Assembly (NCBI GenBank): GCA_910576895.1
Contig: CAJTJZ010000019.1
Location: 15,809-60,820, forward strand
Length of the DNA: 45,012 nt
Source of the DNA: an uncultured Lachnospiraceae bacterium
GTDB lineage: Bacteria > Bacillota > Clostridia > Lachnospirales > Lachnospiraceae
Direction of reading: 5' to 3'
Part shown: piece after piece, positions 18,301 to 25,934 of the stretch
How positions within the stretch are numbered: the first letter of the stretch is position 1
Layout of the letters: each line of letters opens with the position of its first letter
Program-made: the position numbers and the translations under genes
Notes under the pieces: generated by a model
Databases searched by the model: none
Told to the model about the DNA's origin: nothing
The model's input: the letters and a program-made list of their open reading frames with translations, nothing else

Positions 18301-21300
18301 ATGAAACAAAATCTGGTTGGGGTGGTGCAACAATTTCAAAAGAAGCGGATTGGTCAGAATATAATGCTTTAAGATTCTTAGTAAAACCTGATGGCAAGAA
18401 TCAAAAAACAGTAATACAAATTAATGCAGGAAATGGTTCTTATGAAGCATATCTAAATTTATATGATGCTTATGCAAATGCAAAAACACCATTATTAGTA
18501 ACATTGCCTTTTAGTGAATTTAAAGAGAAATCAGATGGTACTGCTTTAGGTGGAGAAGCTTTAAAAAATATTAGTCAATTTGGTTTATGGGTTAATGCTA
18601 TTGGAGATTCAGATGCATTTCTTGAATCATCTACTGTAAGCGGCGAACTTTACTATGATGATATTAGAGCTGTAGCAATGACAGGAACTGAGCCTATTTT
18701 TGAAGAAATAAAACAAGACATATCACAAACGGAAATTGCAAAAGAATGGACATTTGATGATGGTATTGGTAATTGGGAAAATGCAAAATGGGATTATCAA
18801 TATGATGGAGAGCCTGCAAGTGTTGCAGCAGAAAATAAAATGATGAAAGTAACGGTAGATTACAGCAAAAATAAAGATATGAGCTGGAGTCAGCTTGGTG
18901 TTAGAGAATGGGGAGAATATGCCTTAAAAGATGTTAATAAAACTACCTTCGATTTTTATTATGATCCTGCAAAACTTGATGGAAACTTTAAATTTAAAGA
19001 AACGATTCAATCGGAAAATGGAAATAAAACCGCTGTAGAAACAGATATTACCATGGATAAGGACAGTGCGATAGCAGTTGAAAATGGTCTTCATAAAGTA
19101 TCTTTGGAACTGAATTTTGATCCAATTACAGAGGAAAGCTGCTGTAATGTTGTACTTTGTATTGTTGGAGAGAAATCTAAACAAATAGTAATACAAGAAT
19201 TTATTGATAATATAAAGATGATTAGAAGTAATGCAAGTCAGGAAGATGATTATAGCAGGGAAGTAATATTAAATGGTTCTGATTTGACAGGAAATCTTGA
19301 AACAAAAGATGGAACATTAATTACTTATAAGGAAGACGGAACGAAAACAGATCCTTTGGAACTTACAAAAAATATAAAATTAGTAGATAAAGATGCGAGT
19401 GATAATACAAAAGCAATTTATGCTTATCTGCAAGCAGTTGGCAATTCAGAGAGTGTTATTTTTGGCCATCAAAATGATACTTGGCATAAAGCAGGCAGCA
19501 GTAAATTATCAGATTCTGATACAAGAGATATTACAGATTCTATTTCTGGTGTTGTAGGACTCGATGTGCTTTCTTTAACAGGAGCAGAATATAGTGCTTC
19601 TAAATATAATGATAGCGTGAGTGTTCAGGAAAAAGTTCCAGAAACAATTGCTGGAAATGTTTTGGCAGCAGCAAAATTAACAAATAGAAACATAGAAGAA
19701 GGTGCTATCATTACTCTTTCTGCTCATATGCCAAATTTTACAGAGGTAAAGTTAAGAGAAGATTATGATGAAAAGACAGAGCCAAGCTATGCAAAATATG
19801 ATTTTACAGGATATACACCAAATGTTTTAACAGGTGATTGTATGAATCAGATTCTTCCAGATGGCAAGTATAATGAAGTTTATACAGCTTATCTTGATAT
19901 GATTGCAGATTATGCAAGTAAAGTAAATGGAACAATTTTATTCCGACCATTCCATGAAAATACAGGAAGCTGGTTTTGGTGGGGTGCTGCATTTTGTGAT
20001 GCACCTACTTATCGGAATGTTTGGAAATATACCGTAGATTATCTTCGTGATACAAAAAATTTACATAACTTACTTTATGTCTATGGACCGGGAAGTGAAG
20101 CTGCAACATTAGAAGAATATGGAGAACGCTATCCGGGAGATGCTTATGTCGATATGGTAGGCTTTGATATGTATAATAATCCAGTAACTGTAAATGAGTC
20201 TGGAGAAAATATGTGGTTTCGAGAGTTTAAAAAAGAATTAAAACTTGTAGAGGAGTTTGCAAAGCTTCATAATAAATTAATTGCTGTAACAGAAGCAGGT
20301 CCTCAAAATGAAACACAGCCGGGAGATAATTCTACAGCTTTGTTAAAGAAAGATAATCCACATAAGGAATGGCATAATGCGATGTTAAATGCTGTTTCTG
20401 ATTCTAGTGCATCTTATTTCCTTGTATGGGCAAACTTTAGTGAAAAAGATGGATTCTATACACCATATGTAAAAGAAGATAGAAGTAAAGAAAATCAGAA
20501 AATTCTTTATGGACATGAAATGCTAGAAAACTTTTATGATTTTTATTGTGATGGACGAAGTGTATTTGCTAAGAATCAAAAAGAAATTCTTTCTAATATA
20601 GATACAATCGGAAGAGAAATAAAAGCGGAGACAGTAACAGAGGGGGCGACAGGTTATATCTTATCACCAGTTTCCAGAAGTCGTATTTTAGAGCCAATCA
20701 CAATAAAAGCGAAGATAAATGGTTTGTCCGGAAAAGAAAATATAGAATTTGTATTTCATGGAAAAGAACAGGAAGTTCGATTAGAAGCAAGGAAAGAGGG
20801 AAATTATTATCAGGCGGATTTAACAAAAGAACAATTACAGAGTTTAGGCGAGTATGTAGGGACAATTGATTTATGTATTGATAAAAAAGTAGTTGATACA
20901 ATTAATGCATTATTTAATATTCAGCCGCCAAAAACAGATCCATATGAAATTGATGGTTTTGAAAATTATATGGGTGTGGATTCTCTATTAAATACAGCAT
21001 GGGCAGTAAATAAAGCAACAGGTAATGTTATTACAATAAGTTTAAATAAAGAAAAGGATAAGCTTTATGAAGGCGATTATTCAATGAAATTTGCATATGA
21101 AGAAACTTCAGATGGTTGGGCAGGTGCAACTATTACAAAGGAAGTCGATTGGTCAGATTGCAATGCATTACAATTTTACACAATACCAGATGGAAAAAAT
21201 CAAAAAGTAGTTATTCAGCTTAATGCAGGCGGTAAAACATATGAAGCTTATTTAAATGATTATGAAGAATATAGAGATAAAACAATACCATTATTAGTAA

Positions 21301-22937
21301 CGATTCCTTTTGCAGATTTTTGTGAAAGAGATACCGAAGGACATCCAAAGGGAGGATTAGTAAAGGATTGCAGTAGTGTTGTTTCTTTTGGACTTTGGGT
21401 AAACGCAATTGCAGATTCTCCTGCAATAATAGATGGAAAAGTCAATGGAACAATTTATTATGATAAAATCACAGCGGTAAAAACGGAAAATGAAAAGGCT
21501 TCTTTTGAAGAGGTAAAAGAAAAACCAGATATTCCAGATAAGCCATCGGATGATCAAAATAAACCATCCGATGATCAGAATAAGCCTTCTAATGGAAATA
21601 ATAACAATAATAGTTCTTTTGGTGGTAGTTCTTCTACTGGAAATACGGTAAATGATAATAAAGATACAAATCAGGGATCGGATTCTACAAAAGAACCTGA
21701 TAAAGAAACGCAAGATAATAATACTGTTACAGAAACAAAAGAAGATGGCACAGTGATTGTAACAGTGACAGAAAAACAAGAAGATGCATCTATAAAGGAA
21801 ACAGTGACAGAAACAAGAAAAGATGGTACAGTGATTTCAAAAGTGACAGAAACAAAGACAGATGGGTCGATAGAAGAAACAAAAGAAATAACCGTTGCTG
21901 TTTTCCTATCTACGGTAACAAAAGATGCGAAGAATCAAGTAAATGCAAATGCTGTTATAAAAACAGGAAAGACTTCAAAAGATATGGTAAGAATTCCGGA
22001 ATTATTCTTAAAAGAAGTAGCGGAAGATACTAGAATAGGCAATGTTGTTGTAGAAGTTACAGAAGTGACTATAAATTCTGTACCATCAAGTAATAAGAAA
22101 ACAGAAGTAACGGTTTCGATTCCTGCTGTAGATGGAGCAGAAATTGAAAAAGTTGTATTAACAAAGGATAGTATCAAAGCAGCGAAAAAGATAGGAAAGG
22201 GATTAACAGTAACGATAATTTCTAATGATATGATTTTGGCTGGAAATTATACCGTTTCAATTCCTGCAAAACAATTGAATAAGCTTTCTGATACAAAAGA
22301 AGTAAATATAACGATTGATACAAATGCTGTGAAAAGTATAGAAGATTCTGTTCAAAAGAATATTATTACAAAAGCAGTTACAAGCAGTAAAGCAAAGAAG
22401 AAAAAGGTATGTGTAGTTTCTATTGCTGCTAATGAAAATCAAAATATGGGAATGAATATAACAATTCCAGTTACGAAAAAAACAACAATTTCTGCTTATG
22501 ATAAAGTTTATATTTATAAATATAATGAAAAAACAGGGAAATTAGAAGAAACAGCAAATTGTAAGCAAACAGTATCAGCAGATGGTTCTGTTAAAGTTGC
22601 AGCAACTGGCATGGCCTATATTATATCTGCAAAGAAGCTTAGTGGTAATAAAGTAGAAACAATCAAAGAGCGTATTTCTGTAAGATTACAAAAAAATGTA
22701 GTAAAGGCAGGAAAAAAGGTATCTATAAAATTATCTTTGCCAGATGTAGTTAGCAAAAAGAAAAAATTTGGTACAGAAAAGGCAACCATTACTTATAAAT
22801 CTAATAGTAATATTGCTACTGTATCAAAATCAGGTGTTATTACTGCAAAAGAAAAAGGAACAGTAGTTATTACAACTGTAATTAAACTTTCAAGCGGACA
22901 AAAGATTACAAAGAAAAAGAAATTAGTAATAAAATAA
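15303..22937 (+). CDS. Giant secreted beta-mannanase with two GH26 catalytic modules
   Basis: A 2544-residue exported enzyme. Approximate layout: signal peptide 1-33; two CBM27-like modules 38-215 and 222-397 (both contain SFDFYY and LVLLLVGRNTDY); GH26 module 440-835 with acid/base E630 (RPLHENTGGWFWWG) and nucleophile E740 (AITETG); Ig-like linker 850-950; CBM23-like module 951-1122; third CBM27-like module 1147-1306; second GH26 1370-1763 with E1552 (RPFHENTGSWFWWG) and E1664 (AVTEAG); linker; second CBM23-like module 1882-2058; low-complexity linker 2065-2200 rich in DQNKPS, N, S and TETK repeats; unassigned C-terminal region; Big_2-like domain from about 2454. No LPXTG motif is present. 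It would cut mannan at the cell surface or outside, feeding the importer. CBM family names are by resemblance and context. The ATG has no nearby ribosome-binding site. Confidence 0.93.
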   Translation: MKKRSYKRIIAEALALSMCIGSFQQGYVPLYAAETIGNEVISWDFEDSLSDWKISDWGDPDMNTGLELAQQSGKLGMVLDFSKNMGDWVQVGIENDQFSNSNFDGANTLSFDFYYQADKKTTGDLAIKVAAQDNKEWGNIIQGSDSIDITNNKDLVIEPMEDGFHKVTLKFNLDKTKLNDQVGIGKLVLLLVGRNTDYNGEVYFDNVSISKSDNSSENTESKKEYDFEDDTTQGWGVSDWGNKEEIKISNELKRLKAELDFSSEIGSGWAEAGIEQFELDDVDFAGADSLSFDFYYKEDFKTAGNLTIKADAEIEENGKDTGIIKDDCLAITDNSDLPTENLEDGWVKKTVKFHWDEKKGSSIPAKRLVLLLVGRNTDYKGAVYLDNIKIAKESEDDKGYVDSTVKVETKTVVNGTDTVLTVNGENYHYTDTVKLVDEKADENTVALYQYLKAIGESSSVLYGHMEDTVLKAGSSNLSYSDTEDVTGSISAIDGLDCGGLFSGFASKFIERYPEEAESLGIVNNDATAEDDIKAAAAFSNKSIEAGAIITLSSHMPNFAYAEKKENVDTIEKNYDKFDYSKADSYNLTGDCMNNLLPGGKFHEAYISYLDLIAEYASQVDGTILFRPLHENTGGWFWWGSTFCTKDTYKSVFKYTVDYLRDEKGVHNFLYLYGPGSEAASEAEYEERYPGDEYVDMVGFDSYDNNPSESDTYTFQENFKNTIRLTDSFAKKHNKLFAITETGISTDGGKALLLTGNGRKNWYHEILEIAADKEFNCCYFMLWSNYSSSGSYYTPFVVKQNENGTLKGHEMLDSFLTFYNDEKSIFASDQKQIMDNLSLVKRPIATERKLDGYIIEPVSTNRILDEIKVTARLNMTTEKDISIQISGNDKNRKLTVEKDATGKEYSAVIKKEDLDAIGETLQGKITLYADTTILQEINVIFNIKEKELLPEQVDDFETYGGLTNLLVNKWSTNKDSGCTIDLSLVTEPHLEGNHALKFVYNETKSGWGGATISKEADWSEYNALRFLVKPDGKNQKTVIQINAGNGSYEAYLNLYDAYANAKTPLLVTLPFSEFKEKSDGTALGGEALKNISQFGLWVNAIGDSDAFLESSTVSGELYYDDIRAVAMTGTEPIFEEIKQDISQTEIAKEWTFDDGIGNWENAKWDYQYDGEPASVAAENKMMKVTVDYSKNKDMSWSQLGVREWGEYALKDVNKTTFDFYYDPAKLDGNFKFKETIQSENGNKTAVETDITMDKDSAIAVENGLHKVSLELNFDPITEESCCNVVLCIVGEKSKQIVIQEFIDNIKMIRSNASQEDDYSREVILNGSDLTGNLETKDGTLITYKEDGTKTDPLELTKNIKLVDKDASDNTKAIYAYLQAVGNSESVIFGHQNDTWHKAGSSKLSDSDTRDITDSISGVVGLDVLSLTGAEYSASKYNDSVSVQEKVPETIAGNVLAAAKLTNRNIEEGAIITLSAHMPNFTEVKLREDYDEKTEPSYAKYDFTGYTPNVLTGDCMNQILPDGKYNEVYTAYLDMIADYASKVNGTILFRPFHENTGSWFWWGAAFCDAPTYRNVWKYTVDYLRDTKNLHNLLYVYGPGSEAATLEEYGERYPGDAYVDMVGFDMYNNPVTVNESGENMWFREFKKELKLVEEFAKLHNKLIAVTEAGPQNETQPGDNSTALLKKDNPHKEWHNAMLNAVSDSSASYFLVWANFSEKDGFYTPYVKEDRSKENQKILYGHEMLENFYDFYCDGRSVFAKNQKEILSNIDTIGREIKAETVTEGATGYILSPVSRSRILEPITIKAKINGLSGKENIEFVFHGKEQEVRLEARKEGNYYQADLTKEQLQSLGEYVGTIDLCIDKKVVDTINALFNIQPPKTDPYEIDGFENYMGVDSLLNTAWAVNKATGNVITISLNKEKDKLYEGDYSMKFAYEETSDGWAGATITKEVDWSDCNALQFYTIPDGKNQKVVIQLNAGGKTYEAYLNDYEEYRDKTIPLLVTIPFADFCERDTEGHPKGGLVKDCSSVVSFGLWVNAIADSPAIIDGKVNGTIYYDKITAVKTENEKASFEEVKEKPDIPDKPSDDQNKPSDDQNKPSNGNNNNNSSFGGSSSTGNTVNDNKDTNQGSDSTKEPDKETQDNNTVTETKEDGTVIVTVTEKQEDASIKETVTETRKDGTVISKVTETKTDGSIEETKEITVAVFLSTVTKDAKNQVNANAVIKTGKTSKDMVRIPELFLKEVAEDTRIGNVVVEVTEVTINSVPSSNKKTEVTVSIPAVDGAEIEKVVLTKDSIKAAKKIGKGLTVTIISNDMILAGNYTVSIPAKQLNKLSDTKEVNITIDTNAVKSIEDSVQKNIITKAVTSSKAKKKKVCVVSIAANENQNMGMNITIPVTKKTTISAYDKVYIYKYNEKTGKLEETANCKQTVSADGSVKVAATGMAYIISAKKLSGNKVETIKERISVRLQKNVVKAGKKVSIKLSLPDVVSKKKKFGTEKATITYKSNSNIATVSKSGVITAKEKGTVVITTVIKLSSGQKITKKKKLVIK

Positions 22938-22956
22938 ACCTTAATATTAAAAAAAG

Positions 22957-23000
22957 CAAAGGTTCTCGATAGTATTTATGATTGAGAACCTTTGTTTTTT
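22957..23000 (+). terminator. Strong rho-independent terminator after the mannanase
   Basis: A perfect 11-bp stem, CAAAGGTTCTC (22957-22967) and GAGAACCTTTG (22984-22994), is followed directly by six T residues (22995-23000). It ends transcription about 20 bases after the mannanase stop codon. Confidence 0.92.
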
Positions 23001-23083
23001 ATGCAAAAAAGATATTTTTCTAAGCAAAAATAAATAAAAATTTTAAGCAAGTTAAAATTAAGTGACTTTTTTTCTTAAGATAT

Positions 23084-23091
23084 GCTATAAT
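23084..23091 (+). promoter_or_regulatory. Extended -10 promoter for the hemerythrin gene
   Basis: TATAAT (23086-23091) is preceded by ATGC, giving the TG-N extended -10 form. There is no good -35 at the usual distance. The start codon lies 60 bases downstream. Confidence 0.55.
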
Positions 23092-23150
23092 ATAACAAGT
23101 TGTTAAAAAAGGCATCATTAATGATTTTTATTTATAATAGGAGGACAGGT

Positions 23151-24512
23151 ATGGGTAATCAATTAATATGGGAAGATCGCTTTAATATCGGTGTAGATTC
23201 TATTGACAGAGAGCATAAAAAGCTATTTAGCGTATTAAATAGAATGCTTTTGTATAAGGATCATGGAGAAAAAAACCAATGGGTTTGTATGGAAGGAATT
23301 AAATACTTTAAAGATCATGCAATGAAACATTTTACAGAAGAAGAAGCTTATATGGCATCAATTGGTTATGTAGGATTTGAAACACATAGACGTGTACATG
23401 ATAATTTTCGGAAAAAAACGCTTCCAGCACTTGAGAAAGAACTAAAACAGACAAATTATTCAGAAGATGCAATTAATCATTTTCTTGGTGTTTGTGCTGG
23501 CTGGCTGTTTGGGCATACCTTAACAGAAGATCGTGCCATTACAGGAAAAGCAGTAAATAGATGGATCAATCTTTTGCCAGATGAAGAACAGGCAGTTATG
23601 AAGCAGACGATTATGGAATTATTATATGATTTATTTCGCTTACAACCAAAAGTAGTCAGTGAATGTTATGGCGGCGAAAAGTTTGGAAAGGGAATTTATT
23701 ATCGCCTAGTTTACGGCAATGATAAAAAAGAAAGATGGGAGATTATTTTAGTTTTTGAGGAAAAATTAATTATTAATACAATGGGTAGTGTTATGGGAAC
23801 AAAATCAGATAAAGTAAATGTTATGTTAATGAATGCGTCCAGATATACAGCACAGCAATTTGTAAATCGTGTTAGGGAAAATTTGCCATCTGTAGATGAG
23901 TATGAATTAAAAGAAGAAAATTTATTATCTTATGAACAATTTCAAAATATATTTAAAGAGCAGTTGCCACAATTAAGTTTTTTGTTTGATACAGGGGAAG
24001 GATATTTCGCTTATTGTGTGATTGCACCGCATTTACTTCAAAATAAGGGAGAAATTGCAATTAAAACAGAAAATGCAATGACAGAAGTGAAAGCTTATCT
24101 TGAAAAAGAAAATGATATTGAGAAAAATAGTGTTCAAAAAAAGAAAATACTTGTTGTAGATGATTCTGATTTTATGCTGCAGGCGATAGAAAAACTTTTA
24201 ATGGAAGATTATGAAGTAGTTTTGGCAAATTCTGGATTATCGGCGATTCGATGTATTACGTTAAATAGACCAGATTTAGTTTTGCTTGATTATGATATGC
24301 CAGTATGCAATGGCAGTCAAATATTAGAAATGATTCGTTCTGAAAGAGATTTTGCAAATATTTCTGTGATATTTTTAACTGGAAAAATGGATAAGGAAAG
24401 TGTAGAAAAAGTGATTGCCTTAAAGCCAGAGGGCTATTTACTAAAAACATTGCGGCCTACGGAGATTAAGAAAAAAATTGATGATTTTTTTAAAAGGCAA
24501 GAAATGGGTTAA
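23151..24512 (+). CDS. Bacteriohemerythrin fused to a response-regulator receiver domain
   Basis: This 453-residue cytosolic protein starts with a hemerythrin domain (about 1-125). All iron-ligand motifs are visible: H22 (DREHKKLF), H56, H60 and E64 (KHFTEEE), HRRVH, and HTLTED. Such di-iron domains bind oxygen or nitric oxide. The middle (about 140-310) is not firmly recognised; its alpha/beta pattern is loosely like the CheX/CheC phosphatase fold. The C-terminal receiver domain (about 330-453) has KKILVVDDSDFM, phospho-acceptor D380 in LLDYDMP, LTGKMD and the conserved LLKT lysine. The ATG at 23151 is 5 bases after AGGAGG; an upstream frame extension lacks a site. It lacks an output domain, so it probably signals to the motility or redox machinery. 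Confidence 0.85.
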   Translation: MGNQLIWEDRFNIGVDSIDREHKKLFSVLNRMLLYKDHGEKNQWVCMEGIKYFKDHAMKHFTEEEAYMASIGYVGFETHRRVHDNFRKKTLPALEKELKQTNYSEDAINHFLGVCAGWLFGHTLTEDRAITGKAVNRWINLLPDEEQAVMKQTIMELLYDLFRLQPKVVSECYGGEKFGKGIYYRLVYGNDKKERWEIILVFEEKLIINTMGSVMGTKSDKVNVMLMNASRYTAQQFVNRVRENLPSVDEYELKEENLLSYEQFQNIFKEQLPQLSFLFDTGEGYFAYCVIAPHLLQNKGEIAIKTENAMTEVKAYLEKENDIEKNSVQKKKILVVDDSDFMLQAIEKLLMEDYEVVLANSGLSAIRCITLNRPDLVLLDYDMPVCNGSQILEMIRSERDFANISVIFLTGKMDKESVEKVIALKPEGYLLKTLRPTEIKKKIDDFFKRQEMG

Positions 24513-24568
24513 AAAAAATGCTGAATTTTCTGGAATATAGGAATTATTTGTGATAGAATAGCAACTAG

Positions 24569-24586
24569 CTTTCTTTTATAAGAAAG
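24569..24586 (+). other. Short inverted repeat before the ligase gene
   Basis: CTTTCTT (24569-24575) and AAGAAAG (24580-24586) form a 7-bp stem with a 4-base loop, followed by TAAAAAAAG. It lies between the hemerythrin gene and the aromatic 2-oxoacid operon. No T run follows it on the plus strand, so it is not a clear terminator for the upstream gene; it may be an operator or an RNA hairpin in the operon leader. Confidence 0.3.
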
Positions 24587-24627
24587 TAAAAAAAGATACT
24601 ATATATTGATTTGGAGGAAAAAATGGA

Positions 24628-25929
24628 ATGATTTGGGCAAAAGAAGAAACGATGTCAAGAGCTGAGATTGAAGCAATCCAGTTAAACCGCCTTCAGAAAA
24701 CAGTGAAGCGGGTTTATGAAAAAGTATTGCCATATCGCCGGAAAATGGAACAATTTCATGTCACGCCGGAAGATATTAAGACACTGAAAGATTTAGAAAG
24801 ACTGCCATTTACTACAAAACAGGATATGAGAGATCATTATCCTTTTGGATTATTTGCAGTGCCAAAAGATCAACTTGTGCGGATTCATGCATCCAGTGGT
24901 ACTACTGGAAAACCTACCGTTGTTGGATATACAAAAAAAGATTTGGAACTATGGACGGAGTGTGTTTCCAGAATTGCTGTTATGGGTAATGCAGGAAGTA
25001 AAGATATTGCACAGATTTGTTTTGGTTATGGAATGTTTACAGGAGCATTGGGGCTGCATTTTGGGCTAGAAAATATAGGAGCTGCCATTGTGCCTTCTTC
25101 TACTGGAAATACAGAAAAACAGATTATGTTTATGAAGGATTTTGGAACAACGCTGTTAGTTGCAACACCAAGCTATGCATTGCGTATTGCAGAAGTAGCA
25201 CAGGGAATGGGAATTAATCCTGCAAAAGATTTAAATGTAAAGATAGGGCTTATGGGCAGTGAACTTTTGACAGAAGCCATGCGAACAGAGATGCATAAGC
25301 TTTGGGGCGAAGATATGTTAGTAACTTCCAATTATGGAATGAGCGAACTAATGGGTCCGGGAGTTTCAGGAGAATGTGAATATCTTTGTGGTATGCATAT
25401 TAATGAAGATTTCTTTATTCCAGAAATTATTGATCCAAAGACAGAGGAAGTATTGCCGCCGGGAGAAAAAGGAGAACTTGTTATTACCTGTATTTATAAA
25501 GAAGCATTGCCATTAATTCGTTATCGTACAAAAGATGTAACAAGACTTCTTTATGAACCATGTAAGTGTGGAAGAACAACAGTGCGTATGGAAAATCTTG
25601 ATGGCAGAACAGATGATATGCTAAAAATTCGTGGTGTGAATGTATTTCCAAGTCAGATTGAAGAAGTGCTTCTTGGCATTGATGAAATTGGACCGCATTA
25701 TGAAATTATTGTAAAAAGAAAGAATCATTCTGATATATTGGAAATTCGAGTAGAACTTGTAAAACCAGTGGATGCCTATAAGGAATTAGAGGCTTTAGAA
25801 CAAAAAATTAAATATAAGCTTCGGATTGTTTTAGGATTAGATGCAAAAATTTTATTGGAATCCCCAAATACATTACAAAGATTTGAGGGCAAAGCACAAA
25901 GAATAAAAGATATGAGAAAGGAAGTGTAA
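24628..25929 (+). CDS. paaK: Phenylacetate-CoA ligase (arylacetate-CoA ligase)
   Basis: A 433-residue ANL-superfamily adenylate-forming enzyme of the PaaK type. It has the phosphate loop SSGTTGKPT beginning at residue 89, YGMSELMGPG, the motif IRYRTKDVTRL, LDGRTDDMLKIRGVNVFP, and a C-terminal domain with the catalytic lysine region GKAQRIKD. PaaK couples arylacetates to CoA with ATP (AMP-forming) or could run in reverse. It sits 5 bases before iorA, and the pair is conserved in many anaerobes, where arylpyruvates are oxidatively decarboxylated to arylacetyl-CoA. Here it probably interconverts phenylacetate, indoleacetate or hydroxyphenylacetate with their CoA esters. Ribosome-binding site GGAGG is 10 bases upstream. 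Confidence 0.9.
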   Translation: MIWAKEETMSRAEIEAIQLNRLQKTVKRVYEKVLPYRRKMEQFHVTPEDIKTLKDLERLPFTTKQDMRDHYPFGLFAVPKDQLVRIHASSGTTGKPTVVGYTKKDLELWTECVSRIAVMGNAGSKDIAQICFGYGMFTGALGLHFGLENIGAAIVPSSTGNTEKQIMFMKDFGTTLLVATPSYALRIAEVAQGMGINPAKDLNVKIGLMGSELLTEAMRTEMHKLWGEDMLVTSNYGMSELMGPGVSGECEYLCGMHINEDFFIPEIIDPKTEEVLPPGEKGELVITCIYKEALPLIRYRTKDVTRLLYEPCKCGRTTVRMENLDGRTDDMLKIRGVNVFPSQIEEVLLGIDEIGPHYEIIVKRKNHSDILEIRVELVKPVDAYKELEALEQKIKYKLRIVLGLDAKILLESPNTLQRFEGKAQRIKDMRKEV

Positions 25930-25934
25930 GGAAA

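Noticed and set aside
21528..21900. Repetitive DNA (repeated GATGATCAAAATAAACC and ACAGAAACAA-type units) that might be a CRISPR or minisatellite
   Set aside because: It encodes the in-frame low-complexity linker of the mannanase (DQNKPS and TETK repeats); there are no spacers or regular palindromic repeats.
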